Source: Trichomonas tenax
Lineage: Eukaryota; Parabasalia; Trichomonadida; Trichomonadidae
Assembly: GCA_023091735.1 (NCBI GenBank)
Contig: JALKBU010000001.1
Location: 124,001 to 188,000 of the forward strand
DNA length: 64,000 nucleotides
Reading direction: 5' to 3'
Made by a program: the position numbers and the translations under genes. Below, piece after piece: positions 38,893-48,747 of this stretch (positions are counted from its first letter, which is position 1; each line of letters opens with the position of its first letter). Under the pieces are notes generated by a model. The model did not search any database. It was not told the DNA's origin and saw nothing but the letters and a program-made list of their open reading frames with translations.

Positions 38893-39744
38893 TTAAAGAT
38901 CCGATTCATCTAATATTGCTCTGATTCCTTGGAGCGTTTCTTCACGAAGATTTGTAATATCAGTATCAATGGAATCATTTTGGACGACTTCTGGTTGAGT
39001 TTCTTTAATATACGCGAAAATTCTATCAATAACATTATCATTCTGGAGATTTGAAACCTCATCAGCAATTCTTCGCTTTTCTTCGTCTGTATAGACGTGT
39101 TGCTTTGGTTGTTCAGGTTGAACTTGAGTTTTCTGCTCTTGTTCAACGACAACCTCTTGGACAGGCTCGGCAACAGGCTCTGGAATGTGTGCTCTCATTG
39201 GCTGCGAGACTCCTCTTTCGACTGGAGTTGAGCGTCTCGTAGATCTTGTCAAAGGCTTCGATTGTTGAATTGGTTGTTCGTTTGCGTAATTAGTGTCACT
39301 CTTTCTTTGTCTGAGAGAATACGATTTCGGTTCTTGTGGCGGTATTGCATCGAAAATTCCAATAGATGCTTTGATTGCGTCTGTTTCTAAGCACCAATCG
39401 ACAATTTCGTTGCCGGATAAGTATTGCGTATTGTCTGCGAACACTTTTTTAAGTTGCTTTGCTAAATTAGATATGATTTGATCTTTTCCGTTATATTTAA
39501 AAGAATTATCCCAAATTAAATTCACGTCTCGTTTGAATTCTTCGGGGTCCTGATATTCGTTGTTTAGTAATTTTTTACGAACGGTCCCTAAATCCATTGG
39601 ATGATCAATGATTTCAAAATAATTTAAGCAATTATCGCGAACAGGATCAACGGGCCTTGAAAAAAACGATGATATTTTGTATTCTTCGACTTTTTCAAGG
39701 GCCTGAAGACACCGTCGCCTGTGATAATCAGTCATTGTCAGCAT
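38893..39744 (-). CDS. BET-like protein: one bromodomain plus ET (NET) domain
   Basis: 283 residues from an ATG. The bromodomain covers about 8-110: SSFFSRPVDPVRDNCLNYFE, IIDHPMDLGTVRKKLLNNEY, then LIWDNSFKYNGKD, whose YN supplies the acetyl-lysine-binding Asn. The usual WPF shelf is replaced by SFF. A low-complexity linker with basic and P/E/Q/V-rich parts follows (SLRQRKSD, TRSTRRSTP). The last ~70 residues (YTDEEKRRIADEVSNLQND, then DIFAY-type helix and NLREETLQGIRAIL) match the NET/ET domain. Single-bromodomain BET proteins occur in plants and protists and read acetylated histones. TGTCACTTTT lies 15-24 bases before the start in sense orientation. Confidence 0.9.
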   Translation of the reverse strand: MLTMTDYHRRRCLQALEKVEEYKISSFFSRPVDPVRDNCLNYFEIIDHPMDLGTVRKKLLNNEYQDPEEFKRDVNLIWDNSFKYNGKDQIISNLAKQLKKVFADNTQYLSGNEIVDWCLETDAIKASIGIFDAIPPQEPKSYSLRQRKSDTNYANEQPIQQSKPLTRSTRRSTPVERGVSQPMRAHIPEPVAEPVQEVVVEQEQKTQVQPEQPKQHVYTDEEKRRIADEVSNLQNDNVIDRIFAYIKETQPEVVQNDSIDTDITNLREETLQGIRAILDESDL

Positions 39745-39758
39745 TTTAAAAATTATGC

Positions 39759-39768
39759 AAAAGTGACA
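39759..39768 (-). promoter_or_regulatory. TGTCACTTTT initiator-like motif, sense orientation
   Basis: Reads TGTCACTTTT toward the bromodomain gene, 15-24 bases upstream of its ATG; contains the Inr-like TCACTT. Confidence 0.5.
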
Positions 39769-39827
39769 TTAAATATAAAACTGATAAAGAAGGCCATAAT
39801 TACTAAATTCGAATTTTTAGAAGTTTG

Positions 39828-40680
39828 TTATGATAAATCGCCAATAAATATTATAACAAACAAAATATTAAAATCAAATCTTCTATAAATTACTTTGCAT
39901 GTACTTTCAGCGACCGTTATTATGGCGAAGCCATCACCAACCTGATGCACTGTATTATTAGCAGGTGGGATAGGGAAATTCTCGCTTCCACTGAAATTTT
40001 TCCAATATATGGAGAAACTATTGTTGAAGAGCCACCTGCTCCACCGCCTTCATAATTTCCTCCACACTATAATATCCTCCACCACCGCCGCCGCCTGAAT
40101 ATGAACATCCAATTCCGTATCCTCCATAAAGTAAAGATCCATTGTCTGCTAATGTTGTGTAATAGATTCCACCGAGGCCTTCTGACGTTTGAGTACCTCC
40201 ATAAGCAATAATTTTACTTGCCCAAGATATTTTATTGTCGGCAATCAAACCACCTGCAGGACCTCCAGAAGTAGCATATCCTGCACCGCCTCCACCACCC
40301 GCAACTGCAATCCTTGATTCAAATGAAGAATTTAATGAGATCGACGTTGATCCTCCTCCAAGACCACCTGGAATGTTTAGATCTGATGGGTATAGACCAC
40401 CTGGGTGTGAATTTCGTCATCCATTGCATCCTCCTATCATCATTGTATCATTTGAAGAAATAGAAGATCCACAAACAGTTATGTAAAACTCAGTTGTTTT
40501 CTTTAGATCAAGGTACATCTAGACATAAGCTCCATTTCCTCCACTGTACACTTGGTTGCTAGTGCCGTTTGCACCCCATAATTCAACAAAATACCTTCCA
40601 GGGGTTAAATATACGCGATGTGGGATCGCAGGATCACTGGAATTCCTTTTGCAGGTGCATGGAAAGCATAATTGTTCATT
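39828..40680 (-). pseudogene. Glycine-rich (ALK/LTK-type) surface protein relic
   Basis: On the minus strand a degraded gene shows the order of the trichomonad glycine-rich domain: CFPCTCKRN, LTPGRYFVELWGANG, YSGGNGAYV, then a TAG; GGLGGGSTSISL; AVAGGGGGAGYATSGG; LIADNKISWASKII; CSYSGGGGGGGYY. A frameshift follows, then GGGAGGSST, a second frameshift, and the typical end NFPIPPANNT ... GDGFAIITVA. At least two stops and two frameshifts are present, so it is not functional. Intact relatives are thought to be surface or secreted. Confidence 0.7.
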
Positions 40681-41090
40681 ATAGTTTAATACCAAATCAT
40701 GATATCAAACTCAATCTAGAAAACACATAACAAAATGGAGATAAAAGACTTTACATGATATAAGACTTATTCAATCATTAAACACACAGGTAATTAATTA
40801 TTTTAAAAAAACTCGTTTCAAAGCCCAATTCTTTGATTTGTTAAAGCTTCAGTTATTCGCATATTAACTTCATTATCCGATTTTATTAAATGCATTTTCA
40901 GACAAATATTCAAATCAAACGTTGATAATTTGATGTACAATAATAAATAATATTGAAAAGAAAAGAAAAACTAATGTCACTAGATTGTGTTATAACAACT
41001 TTTTGTCGAATTTTGTCGACTTTAAATTGCATATAAAATTTAAAACAAACAAAAAAAATTATATTAATGTTTGAAATATATATGACAGAA
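40681..41090. other. Intergenic region
   Basis: About 410 AT-rich bases between the glycine-rich relic and the HEAT-repeat gene; nothing identifiable. Confidence 0.45.
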
Positions 41091-43739
41091 TTACTGGCTT
41101 CTAGTAATAGCTGCTCTTGCTCTGTGAATGATGAGTCTGCCGAATCTATAGATGCCGCGAACATTATCGCAAACGTTTTCAGGATGCATCAAAGAAGAAA
41201 CTCTCATATCGAACATTGTCACGAATAACTGGACAATGTCTTGGTCTTCCTCGTAAGCAAGAATCCTCTGCTTGATCAAGTTCGGATCGACGAGCTCGCT
41301 TGCTGCAATCTGGTAAATAACAGAAAGTGCATCGGAAATAACATCATCGTTGTAAAGCGAAATGATGTTTTGGATTATGACTTCACATATAGGAAGAGCC
41401 CACTCTCTCGGTGCTTCTTCTCTCGCTGCTCCAATTGGGAAGAAAGAAGTAATAAGTGCGAATACTTTTGAATCAGCTTGCGGCATGCTGAGCAAATGCT
41501 GGAAGAACTCGAGTGTGAAATATGAGAAGAAGTTCGCGTTCGACCAGATTTCTTTGATGTCTGGTTTGTATTTCTCATTTAATGGAATCTTTCTCAAGTG
41601 TTCAAGCAAATCAATGAACATCTTGTATCCTGATTGGTCCATCTCTGCAATGGCATCTAATTGAACAAATGGTCCCAACTGATCAGGAAGCATGATCATT
41701 AATGACAAGATCTTGAAAACATACTGTGTGCATGTGTTTGTGAAACTGTTAGTGATGAACTCATAAACAGTTCTTGGTGTAATCAGTTTGTAGAATAAAG
41801 CACGTCTAATCATCTTGCATGATTTCTTCATGAGATCCTCGGATTCTGGATATAGAGCATCGCCAAGCATCTGAAAAATTGTTAAGATGTGTTGTATTGC
41901 AGCATTACGAAGCGATGACTTCCTTGAGTATATTTCTAGCTTTCTTGCTTCACTCTGGGCGATAATGGCTTTTTCGGAATCCTTGAAAGAAATAATTTCA
42001 GTGCCAATATGCTCGATCCAATTTGTAATAAATTGATAAATTTTGAGGATGTCTTGTTTCGTTGAAATCTTTGCTGCAATGATTTCAAGGCATTGCGCAA
42101 ACAGCTTCTGCTTCAACTCTTGGTTTTCAACATAAGCAATTGGGAACATAAGTGTTGAGTAGAATGGTAATATAAGAAATGTCTTGACTCGAGAGCAGAG
42201 CTCGAGAATAGGCTGACTAAATGGATTGTTCTCCTTGAAAACGCTTGCGAGGTGGCAGGAGATAGAAGAGATCATCATGGCATTATCATTTGTTGGATCG
42301 CTGATGAAGATTGTCCAAGCAACTTCGCAAAGTGGGCCAACTTGTTCTGTCGGTAAAAGCCAAATTGATTCGGAAATAAAATCAAGGGCATAAGGGATTC
42401 CAAGTGGATCTTGTGGGCTAAAGTTATCGATAATGTATTGAGCGATTGGCTGAGCGACGGCTTTACGATGATGGACGTTAAGATGTGCTGTGAAGAAGAA
42501 TGTTCCATACCGTGGCTCTTGGAGAATGAATTGTTGCAAATATTTCGCTAACGTTTCATACATCTCTGGCTTGAAGTTAGATAACTGCAAAATGTGATTG
42601 GCGACTTCTTTAGTATGAAATGTAGGACCTTCAACATTGATTGTGTTGAAAAACAAGATAACTAACTTTTCGAACTGCTCGTAGTACGGGAATTCCTCAT
42701 AGCTGTACGCACTGTGATCCTTGCTCGCGGAGTTGTATAATGATTCGAAAAGTGAAGGCAAAATGTCTTGAATAAATCTAATGTATTCTTCGTTGTATTC
42801 GTTGATTAAACTTGCAATGTATATCATCTGGTTCATCACTGTCGTGAAGAATTCAAGATTCTTTGGATCAAGATTGAAATCATCACCACCTCCGTAATCT
42901 GTGATGTCACTGAATATCTGTAAGATTGGAGAGATGAAGTCTGACTGTTCTATCAATGGATTGTTCAATATATTCGTGGCCGATGTTAAAACTGCTGTGA
43001 TAATAGCTTGTAAGAATTGGATCTCTTCATCAGACAGGTTTATATATTCTATATCAAAGCAGCTTCCTAAAACCTCACATAATCCTTGAAAACAAATCGG
43101 ACTATCAAGAATTGATTGAATTTTCGGAAGAAAAACACTTGCGTTGGCAATATTCGAATCTATTCTCATGATTATCGAGAGTAATTTGAACCATTCCGGA
43201 CAAGGATCTGAATTAGCAAGTAATTGAAGGCAAAGTTGAACGAATGAAGTTTTGAAGACGCCCATTTTGACCATGCTGTTCCATAAGTCAGAGTCGAGCG
43301 AAGTGAAGAAAATAAACTTTTGATCTAGCGGCAATTCATTCAAAATTGGATGATTCAACAAATTTGGATAATAGGCAGAAATAACTGAAAGAAGACGCAA
43401 TATCTGTTCCAAGCACTGCTTGTCATCAACTTTGAATTCGCCTACAAGCAAATTTGCTGCATTTTCATAGATTTCCAGGAGTTTATCACCCAATATGCTG
43501 TAATAAAGCTGAACAAGCTGTGTAGCTGTGCATGCTGCCATGAATATCTCGCGAATACTTTTCCTTTCTACAAATAATTGAATGCAGAACGTGTAATATT
43601 GAGGATTGGAGTACCATATGTCGAAAATTATGGCGTTTTGGTCCTGGACCATCTGATTCTGCTCTGTTGTAGAAGAAATTGCATTTCTAATGATATCAAT
43701 TGTAAGTGGAGTGCTTAAATTCATTGTCACTTTTCCCAT
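41091..43739 (-). CDS. Large HEAT-like alpha-solenoid, possible exportin/importin
   Basis: 882 residues from the first ATG, or 877 from the next at 43724. AAAAGTGACA lies directly before the second ATG, which may be the real start. The protein is helical throughout, with paired helices of HEAT size (DKQCLEQILRLLSVISAYYP, YEEFPYYEQFEKLVILFFNT). The N-terminal part (IWYSNPQYYTFCIQLFVERK, then IREIFMAACTATQLVQLYYS) resembles the first HEAT repeats of karyopherin-beta proteins such as transportin-3/exportin types: a layout in which a fraction of the load is carried per repeat and the initial repeats bind Ran. No other domain is present. Subfamily is unresolved. Confidence 0.6.
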   Translation of the reverse strand: MGKVTMNLSTPLTIDIIRNAISSTTEQNQMVQDQNAIIFDIWYSNPQYYTFCIQLFVERKSIREIFMAACTATQLVQLYYSILGDKLLEIYENAANLLVGEFKVDDKQCLEQILRLLSVISAYYPNLLNHPILNELPLDQKFIFFTSLDSDLWNSMVKMGVFKTSFVQLCLQLLANSDPCPEWFKLLSIIMRIDSNIANASVFLPKIQSILDSPICFQGLCEVLGSCFDIEYINLSDEEIQFLQAIITAVLTSATNILNNPLIEQSDFISPILQIFSDITDYGGGDDFNLDPKNLEFFTTVMNQMIYIASLINEYNEEYIRFIQDILPSLFESLYNSASKDHSAYSYEEFPYYEQFEKLVILFFNTINVEGPTFHTKEVANHILQLSNFKPEMYETLAKYLQQFILQEPRYGTFFFTAHLNVHHRKAVAQPIAQYIIDNFSPQDPLGIPYALDFISESIWLLPTEQVGPLCEVAWTIFISDPTNDNAMMISSISCHLASVFKENNPFSQPILELCSRVKTFLILPFYSTLMFPIAYVENQELKQKLFAQCLEIIAAKISTKQDILKIYQFITNWIEHIGTEIISFKDSEKAIIAQSEARKLEIYSRKSSLRNAAIQHILTIFQMLGDALYPESEDLMKKSCKMIRRALFYKLITPRTVYEFITNSFTNTCTQYVFKILSLMIMLPDQLGPFVQLDAIAEMDQSGYKMFIDLLEHLRKIPLNEKYKPDIKEIWSNANFFSYFTLEFFQHLLSMPQADSKVFALITSFFPIGAAREEAPREWALPICEVIIQNIISLYNDDVISDALSVIYQIAASELVDPNLIKQRILAYEEDQDIVQLFVTMFDMRVSSLMHPENVCDNVRGIYRFGRLIIHRARAAITRSQ
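43725..43734 (+). promoter_or_regulatory. TGTCACTTTT motif at the HEAT-repeat gene start
   Basis: The decamer lies between two candidate ATGs (43737-43739 and 43722-43724) and faces away from the gene. If it is a core promoter element, the downstream ATG is the one used. Confidence 0.35.
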
Positions 43740-44465
43740 ATTAACAATTTTTATACTCTGTTTTTGGATTTATTTTATGTTCTGATTCTGTTTTCATTAA
43801 CAAAACGCTCCGAAATCTATGGCTTGCGAGTAAACTCACAAATTATACTCATTTTTATTTGATATTTCGCTATTAAATATATCGTAAATAACATTTATAA
43901 AGTCAAAATTTGATGTTGGAAAAATATATTTCAATGTTTTTCAAATTATCAGTAATACCTTCTTCTCTCTTAATATTTAGCATAATAACCATCTACATAC
44001 TGATTTCATGCATTCCATTTTCCTTAATTACATATATTTTAACGAGATAAGATCAAATATTTTAACTTAAAATCATTTTTAGTAAAATTTAACCCCAGCA
44101 ATATATTTAAAATCTAAAATACAACTAAATTATAGATATAATTCTTGATTTAATAATGAATTTACATATTTTTTAGCTAAATTTATAAAATTTTGAGATA
44201 TTTTTATGCAGCCATCGAGCTTTTTCCCATTTCCTACATGGGGGCTTCCCCACGTGCGTCCCCAAATGGGGAAAAAAATTATATTTTACAATAAAAAATG
44301 TTTTTTTTTTTGGAAAATGGAGGAAACTTTTTACAATGGGGAATCATACATTAGATGAAGAAATTCACCGCGAATTCATGGTTTCAATTTCAAAGAAAAG
44401 AGAAATTATTAAATTGCAAGACTTTGTTTACTCGAGAAAAAAAAATCGCGAACAAAAAATATAGA
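43740..44465. other. Divergent intergenic region with a GC-rich palindrome
   Basis: About 725 bases between divergent genes, mostly AT-rich. The only clear structure is the compound palindrome at 44221-44276. A frame extending the AP-1 gene upstream has an ATG at 44355, but its 37 codons are unlike gamma-adaptin and are taken as 5' untranslated. Confidence 0.55.
44221..44276. repeat. Compound GC-rich palindrome upstream of AP-1 gamma
   Basis: Outer arms TTTTTCCCATTT (44221-44232) and AAATGGGGAAAAA (44264-44276) are complementary with one extra base. Inside, TGGGG (44239-44243) pairs with CCCCA (44248-44252) across a four-base loop. It lies ~190 bases before the AP-1 start in otherwise AT-rich DNA. 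Confidence 0.65.
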
Positions 44466-46832
44466 ATGACTCAGTCCTTGAACGAATTCATCAGTTCAGT
44501 CCGTCTTGCGGAGACATATGAACAGGAGAAATTCTTGATTGCGACCGAGCAAGCGTTAGTTCGTGCCAGTGTTCGCAGAGGTGAGTCACCTTTGCGACCA
44601 AGAAATGTAATGAAGCTTCTTTTCTTGGAAATCCTTGGACAGAGCAATCCGTGGGCTCAGATGGAAGTCCTAACATTAATGTCTGAAGAACAATTCTCAT
44701 TCAAACGCCTTGGTTACATCGCTGGAGCGATTTTACTCGATGAAGCTGCGGATTTGTCGGTCCTCGTTACACAAACATTACTCAAAGATCTCAACAATCC
44801 AAATCCAAACATTCAAAGCCTCGCTTTAGCATTTATTGGAAATTGTGGAACACCAGAAGTTTGTCGTGAGGTCGCTACGACTGTCCAGAAATGCATAGAA
44901 TCGAGTTATTCTCACGTTTTGAAGCGCGCAGGTATGGCAATCATTCGTATTGTTCGCAAAAATCCAGATCTCGCTGAGACATTCAAGAATTCTGTCCAGA
45001 AATTGCTCAACCATACAAACCACGGCGTCGTTTTGTCCGGAATGAACGCTGTCATCAGTTTAATTCAAGTTGAGCCTCGTCTCAGCAAATTATGGGGACA
45101 GTTCGCTGGACCGTTCACAAGGATCCTCAAGGCACTCGCCACATCAAGAGGAACACGTGAATTCAGCTATGGCGTCTTCAATGATCCTTATATGCAAATT
45201 AAGGCGATGCACGCACTCGCACTTCTCAAGAAACCATCCGATGAATTAGACACAGTCTTGCAATCAATTGTATCGTCAACAGAATGCCGTCGTAATACAG
45301 GTCGTGCACTTTTATATCAAGCTGTCGAATTAGTTGTTGCTGTTTCACAAAACGCTTCCCTTCGTGGATTGGCGTTCAACCAGGTCGGCCGTCTTCTCAG
45401 CCTTAAAGATCCAAACGTTCTCTATTCCGCATTATCGGTTTTCGCAAGAGTTCTCTACACAGAGCGTGATATCATCAAGCGCGACAGCAGCGATACAGTC
45501 GCACTCCAGCGTTACAAGAAGCACATCGTTCGCTGCTTAGATCACAGAGATCCATCAATTCGCCGCCGTGCTTTGGACGTCATTTCTGCTCTGATCGATG
45601 AGAAGAACGTCGAGACTCTCATCCCAGAGATCATCACGTTCATTCGCCTCGCTGATGCAGACTTCAGAAGCGAACTTATCGTTAAGATTTACTCCGCTGC
45701 ACAGAGATTCGGAAAATCTAAGCTTTGGAACTTCGACATCGTCCACCAGATCCTCGTTGACAGCGGTAACTACGTCAGCCAGGAAATCATTACAGACTTC
45801 TGCGACATGATCCTCAAGAACCCAGATATCCAGCAGCATGCAGTTTCACAGCTTCTTGCTTCCATGCTTCAGTTCACTGATAACCAGTCACTCCTCCAGG
45901 TTGCCGCTTTCTCCATTGGCGAGTTCGCCGTCGAAGATAATGGAGCTATCGATGGCTTGAAGCAGATCGTTTCTCTTCCACAGACAAAGAACGAGACAAA
46001 GTTCTACATCATAACAACCCTCGGCAAACTCTCAACAAGACTCAACAGAAGACAGGAAGTCATCGAGACAATGCAGAACCTCTCATCCTCAAACAACATC
46101 GAAGTTCAGCAGAGAGCTGGTGAAATGCTCAACATCCTTCAGATGGATGGATTCTGCGAGGAATTCCTTGCACCGCTTCAGTCATCAGCATCTTCTGAAG
46201 CAGCAGAGAAGCCAAAGGCTGCTACACTCACTGCTTCCTCCAACGCTGATGCAGCTGATGCAATCCTTCTCAACATTGCAGGAGGCGCTCCAGCAACAAA
46301 CGCTGCTCCTGCTCAGCCAAAGAATGATATCGACCTTCTCGGATTAGGCTCTCCATCACCTGCTCCAGCCGCAGCTGCTCCTGTCGCAAACCCAATTCAC
46401 GAATTACTCAGCGCTGCTCCAGTTTCGCAGCCGCAGCCACAAGTTGCTCAGCAGCCCGTCGCAAGGCCACCACCACAAGGCGCTCTTAAAGTTTGGCAGC
46501 ACAGCGATTTCGAAGTTTATGCTCAGAGCCAGAAGAACCCAGCGAATCCATCACAGTTTGCCATCAAGCTTACAGTCATCTCCAAGCTTTCTAAAGAGCT
46601 CACAAGCTTCAAGCTCGACTTCAAGACATCCCCAGGCTGGAAGCTTCAGGTCGGCAATGTCAGCAGCCAGCTTCTCGAGCCAGTCGGTGGCAATTTCATC
46701 AATTACATGCTCTTCATGCAAAGAGTGTCTGCGATGCCGGCACAGTTCTATATGCGCGTCAACTATAACTACGGAGCACAGCCATGCACTCATGTTCAGG
46801 AAATTCCAGCCATGGACCAGTTATTAGTATAA
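44466..46832 (+). CDS. AP-1 complex gamma-adaptin
   Basis: 788 residues from the ATG at 44466. The N-terminal trunk (1-590) is gamma-adaptin-like: MTQSLNEFISSVRLAETYEQ, RNVMKLLFLEILGQ, FKRLGYIAGAILLDE, LALAFIGNCGTPEVCREVA. A hinge of ~100 residues is rich in A, P and Q and holds DLLGLG, a clathrin/adaptor-type box, plus NDIDLLGL context. The last ~110 residues (KVWQHSDFEVYAQSQKNP ... FKLDFKTSPGWKLQVG) form the gamma-ear, which recruits accessory proteins. AP-1 with Arf-GTP sorts cargo between the trans-Golgi and endosomes. Codon use in the C-terminal half is GC-richer than the neighbours, suggesting good expression. Confidence 0.93.
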   Translation: MTQSLNEFISSVRLAETYEQEKFLIATEQALVRASVRRGESPLRPRNVMKLLFLEILGQSNPWAQMEVLTLMSEEQFSFKRLGYIAGAILLDEAADLSVLVTQTLLKDLNNPNPNIQSLALAFIGNCGTPEVCREVATTVQKCIESSYSHVLKRAGMAIIRIVRKNPDLAETFKNSVQKLLNHTNHGVVLSGMNAVISLIQVEPRLSKLWGQFAGPFTRILKALATSRGTREFSYGVFNDPYMQIKAMHALALLKKPSDELDTVLQSIVSSTECRRNTGRALLYQAVELVVAVSQNASLRGLAFNQVGRLLSLKDPNVLYSALSVFARVLYTERDIIKRDSSDTVALQRYKKHIVRCLDHRDPSIRRRALDVISALIDEKNVETLIPEIITFIRLADADFRSELIVKIYSAAQRFGKSKLWNFDIVHQILVDSGNYVSQEIITDFCDMILKNPDIQQHAVSQLLASMLQFTDNQSLLQVAAFSIGEFAVEDNGAIDGLKQIVSLPQTKNETKFYIITTLGKLSTRLNRRQEVIETMQNLSSSNNIEVQQRAGEMLNILQMDGFCEEFLAPLQSSASSEAAEKPKAATLTASSNADAADAILLNIAGGAPATNAAPAQPKNDIDLLGLGSPSPAPAAAAPVANPIHELLSAAPVSQPQPQVAQQPVARPPPQGALKVWQHSDFEVYAQSQKNPANPSQFAIKLTVISKLSKELTSFKLDFKTSPGWKLQVGNVSSQLLEPVGGNFINYMLFMQRVSAMPAQFYMRVNYNYGAQPCTHVQEIPAMDQLLV

Positions 46833-47376
46833 TGAATTATTTTTTTGTTATAGACTTAATTCTTATTTCGATAAAATTTGATTTTCTTAGATCTTTTGAA
46901 ACCAAATAACCTCGATATCTTGAATATTATTGGAATTTTAAAATTCAATTTTTTATATATATTTCAGATTTTGGATTATCCCAAAAAACTGTTATGGTGG
47001 GTGTTGAAATAGCGATTTTTAAACTTTGAGAATTTTAATATATATTATCATAATATGAAATGCTTGATGAATTCTCATATATTTATTGAGTGCATAAAGA
47101 ACCTATAATTGCTTTAGTGTTGTTTTCATTGATTAAAATATGAAATTATCAAATCTTTATAATTCAAAAATTAGCTATTTTTCATTCACCATACACCAAA
47201 TGAAACATAAAAACACAAAAATAAAACTTAATATTACTATTTCAAACTCTTTTCTTTTGATTTAGAGCCCAAAATTTTGCGAATAATTATGATATTGCAT
47301 ATATTATTTAAATACAGAATAAAATAAAGAATTGTGATTGTGAATTCAGGTAAAAAAAAGTTAAAACTTGACAAAG
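46833..47376. other. Intergenic region
   Basis: About 545 AT-rich bases between two plus-strand genes; no open frame, repeat or RNA seen. Confidence 0.5.
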
Positions 47377-48267
47377 ATGACTACGATTAACTTTGAGTAT
47401 GATAGATATGTAAGATCGTACCATACCGGAGAGAAAGTCAAAGGCACAGTCACTGTCAAAACAAACGAGAAAATTAAGCCCAAAGAAGTAATTTGCACCG
47501 CATATTGCATTCGAACTGTTGATCCTGATGGACATGGATTGACTTCTTTCGATGATCCAATACCAAAAAATGCAGACAGAATCGTGTGGCAACAAAACAT
47601 TCCAGTTACTCCAATGCCGCAAGTTATTGAGGACGGATATTCTTTTCCTTTCGAATTCACGGTTCCTAAGGAAAGTAAAATGACAGAAAGTGTTCGTTGT
47701 AAATTTATTTCCGTTGACTATTTCGTCGAATTCGTCATTAAGAGAGGTTTCCTTTCATCCGACATTACTGGTCAACGGGCGTTCTTCATTGTTGCCGAGA
47801 CAGACAAAAATATTCCGGCGGGAGAGCCAGTCGACATCGATGTCAATAAAGTCGATGCAAGGAGATCTATGGGCAATAAGGCGAATTTCAAGGCACACAT
47901 TCATTTCAACACAAATGTCGCGACATTTACGAAACCACCGGCAGGATGGATTGAAATTATCGATTCAGATACTCCAATAGAGTCAATTACAGTGTCATAT
48001 ATTCGCAATGAAAAGATTCTGATCGACCGCACCAATCCACAACAACTCAACTCTGAGAAGAATCGTACATACATAGCTGAAAATGATCCTCCTCACGGCG
48101 TTCAGATTCCATTTAATATTGAATGGGTCCGTGTTCATATTAGCGCTGACTTAGAGACACCACTGTTTTCAGTTTCAACAAGCTTGAAGGTTCGTATCAT
48201 TTTCGCAAACGGTGCTTACGCTTCTTGTACAATTCCACTGAAGCTTTATCATGATCTCGCATACTAA
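47377..48267 (+). CDS. VPS26C/DSCR3-like arrestin-fold retriever subunit
   Basis: 296 residues from the ATG at 47377; the frame before it only reaches a TTG. It has the two-lobe arrestin fold of the VPS26 family. The N-terminal strand FEYDRYVRSYHTGEKVKGTV is followed by FPFEFTVPKES and SVDYFVEFVIKRGFLSSDIT; the C-terminal lobe has IESITVSYIRNEKILIDR, VQIPFNIEWVRVHISADLET and SLKVRIIFANG. These positions align better with VPS26C (DSCR3), part of the Retriever recycling complex, than with VPS26A/B of Retromer. It would act on endosomes with VPS35-like and VPS29 partners not present here. The stop is followed by A to give TAAA. Confidence 0.83.
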   Translation: MTTINFEYDRYVRSYHTGEKVKGTVTVKTNEKIKPKEVICTAYCIRTVDPDGHGLTSFDDPIPKNADRIVWQQNIPVTPMPQVIEDGYSFPFEFTVPKESKMTESVRCKFISVDYFVEFVIKRGFLSSDITGQRAFFIVAETDKNIPAGEPVDIDVNKVDARRSMGNKANFKAHIHFNTNVATFTKPPAGWIEIIDSDTPIESITVSYIRNEKILIDRTNPQQLNSEKNRTYIAENDPPHGVQIPFNIEWVRVHISADLETPLFSVSTSLKVRIIFANGAYASCTIPLKLYHDLAY

Positions 48268-48747
48268 ATCAGTTTCTTCTATAATATTCGCTACAGTTAA
48301 TTTCTTAGTTTAAATATCGTTTCTTTATTAATTAAATTTTATTATTTTTTTAAAATTTAACAAACTCTTGTTTTTACTTTACGAATCGCATAAGATGAAG
48401 CCACACTTTGTCACCTTGTTTAGAAATCTTATCTTTTGCTAATTTTGCCAATTTATTATTTTTGAATGATGAGTTGTTCTATGAGATCAAGGCCTGAAAT
48501 CAAAGTTTAATATCAAAAATCCATATGGAGTAGCAAACATCCACAGTTTCACACCAAAATATGTATTAGATTGTCTTAATTCTTTGAATTTAAAAACATT
48601 TTCTTCGTAAATTACAATTATCTCTAAGCTTTGGGATACAATTCAAGAATCTTTGATTATATCACTGTGTTTATTCTTAAAAAAGATTGTGAAAAAATAA
48701 TGTTTTTTTTTTTGATTAATTATAACAGAAGAAAATAATATTTATAT
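48268..48747. other. Convergent intergenic region with a short coding-like relic
   Basis: About 480 bases. From 48512 to 48700 (+) a frame with one TAA reads NPYGVANIHSFTPKYVLDCL and, after the stop, ITIISKLWDTIQESLIIS, which looks like former protein, family unknown. Nothing else is seen. Confidence 0.3.

Noticed and set aside
40235..40486. Proline-rich plus-strand frame
   Set aside because: It is the antisense of the glycine-rich relic (Gly codons read as Pro).
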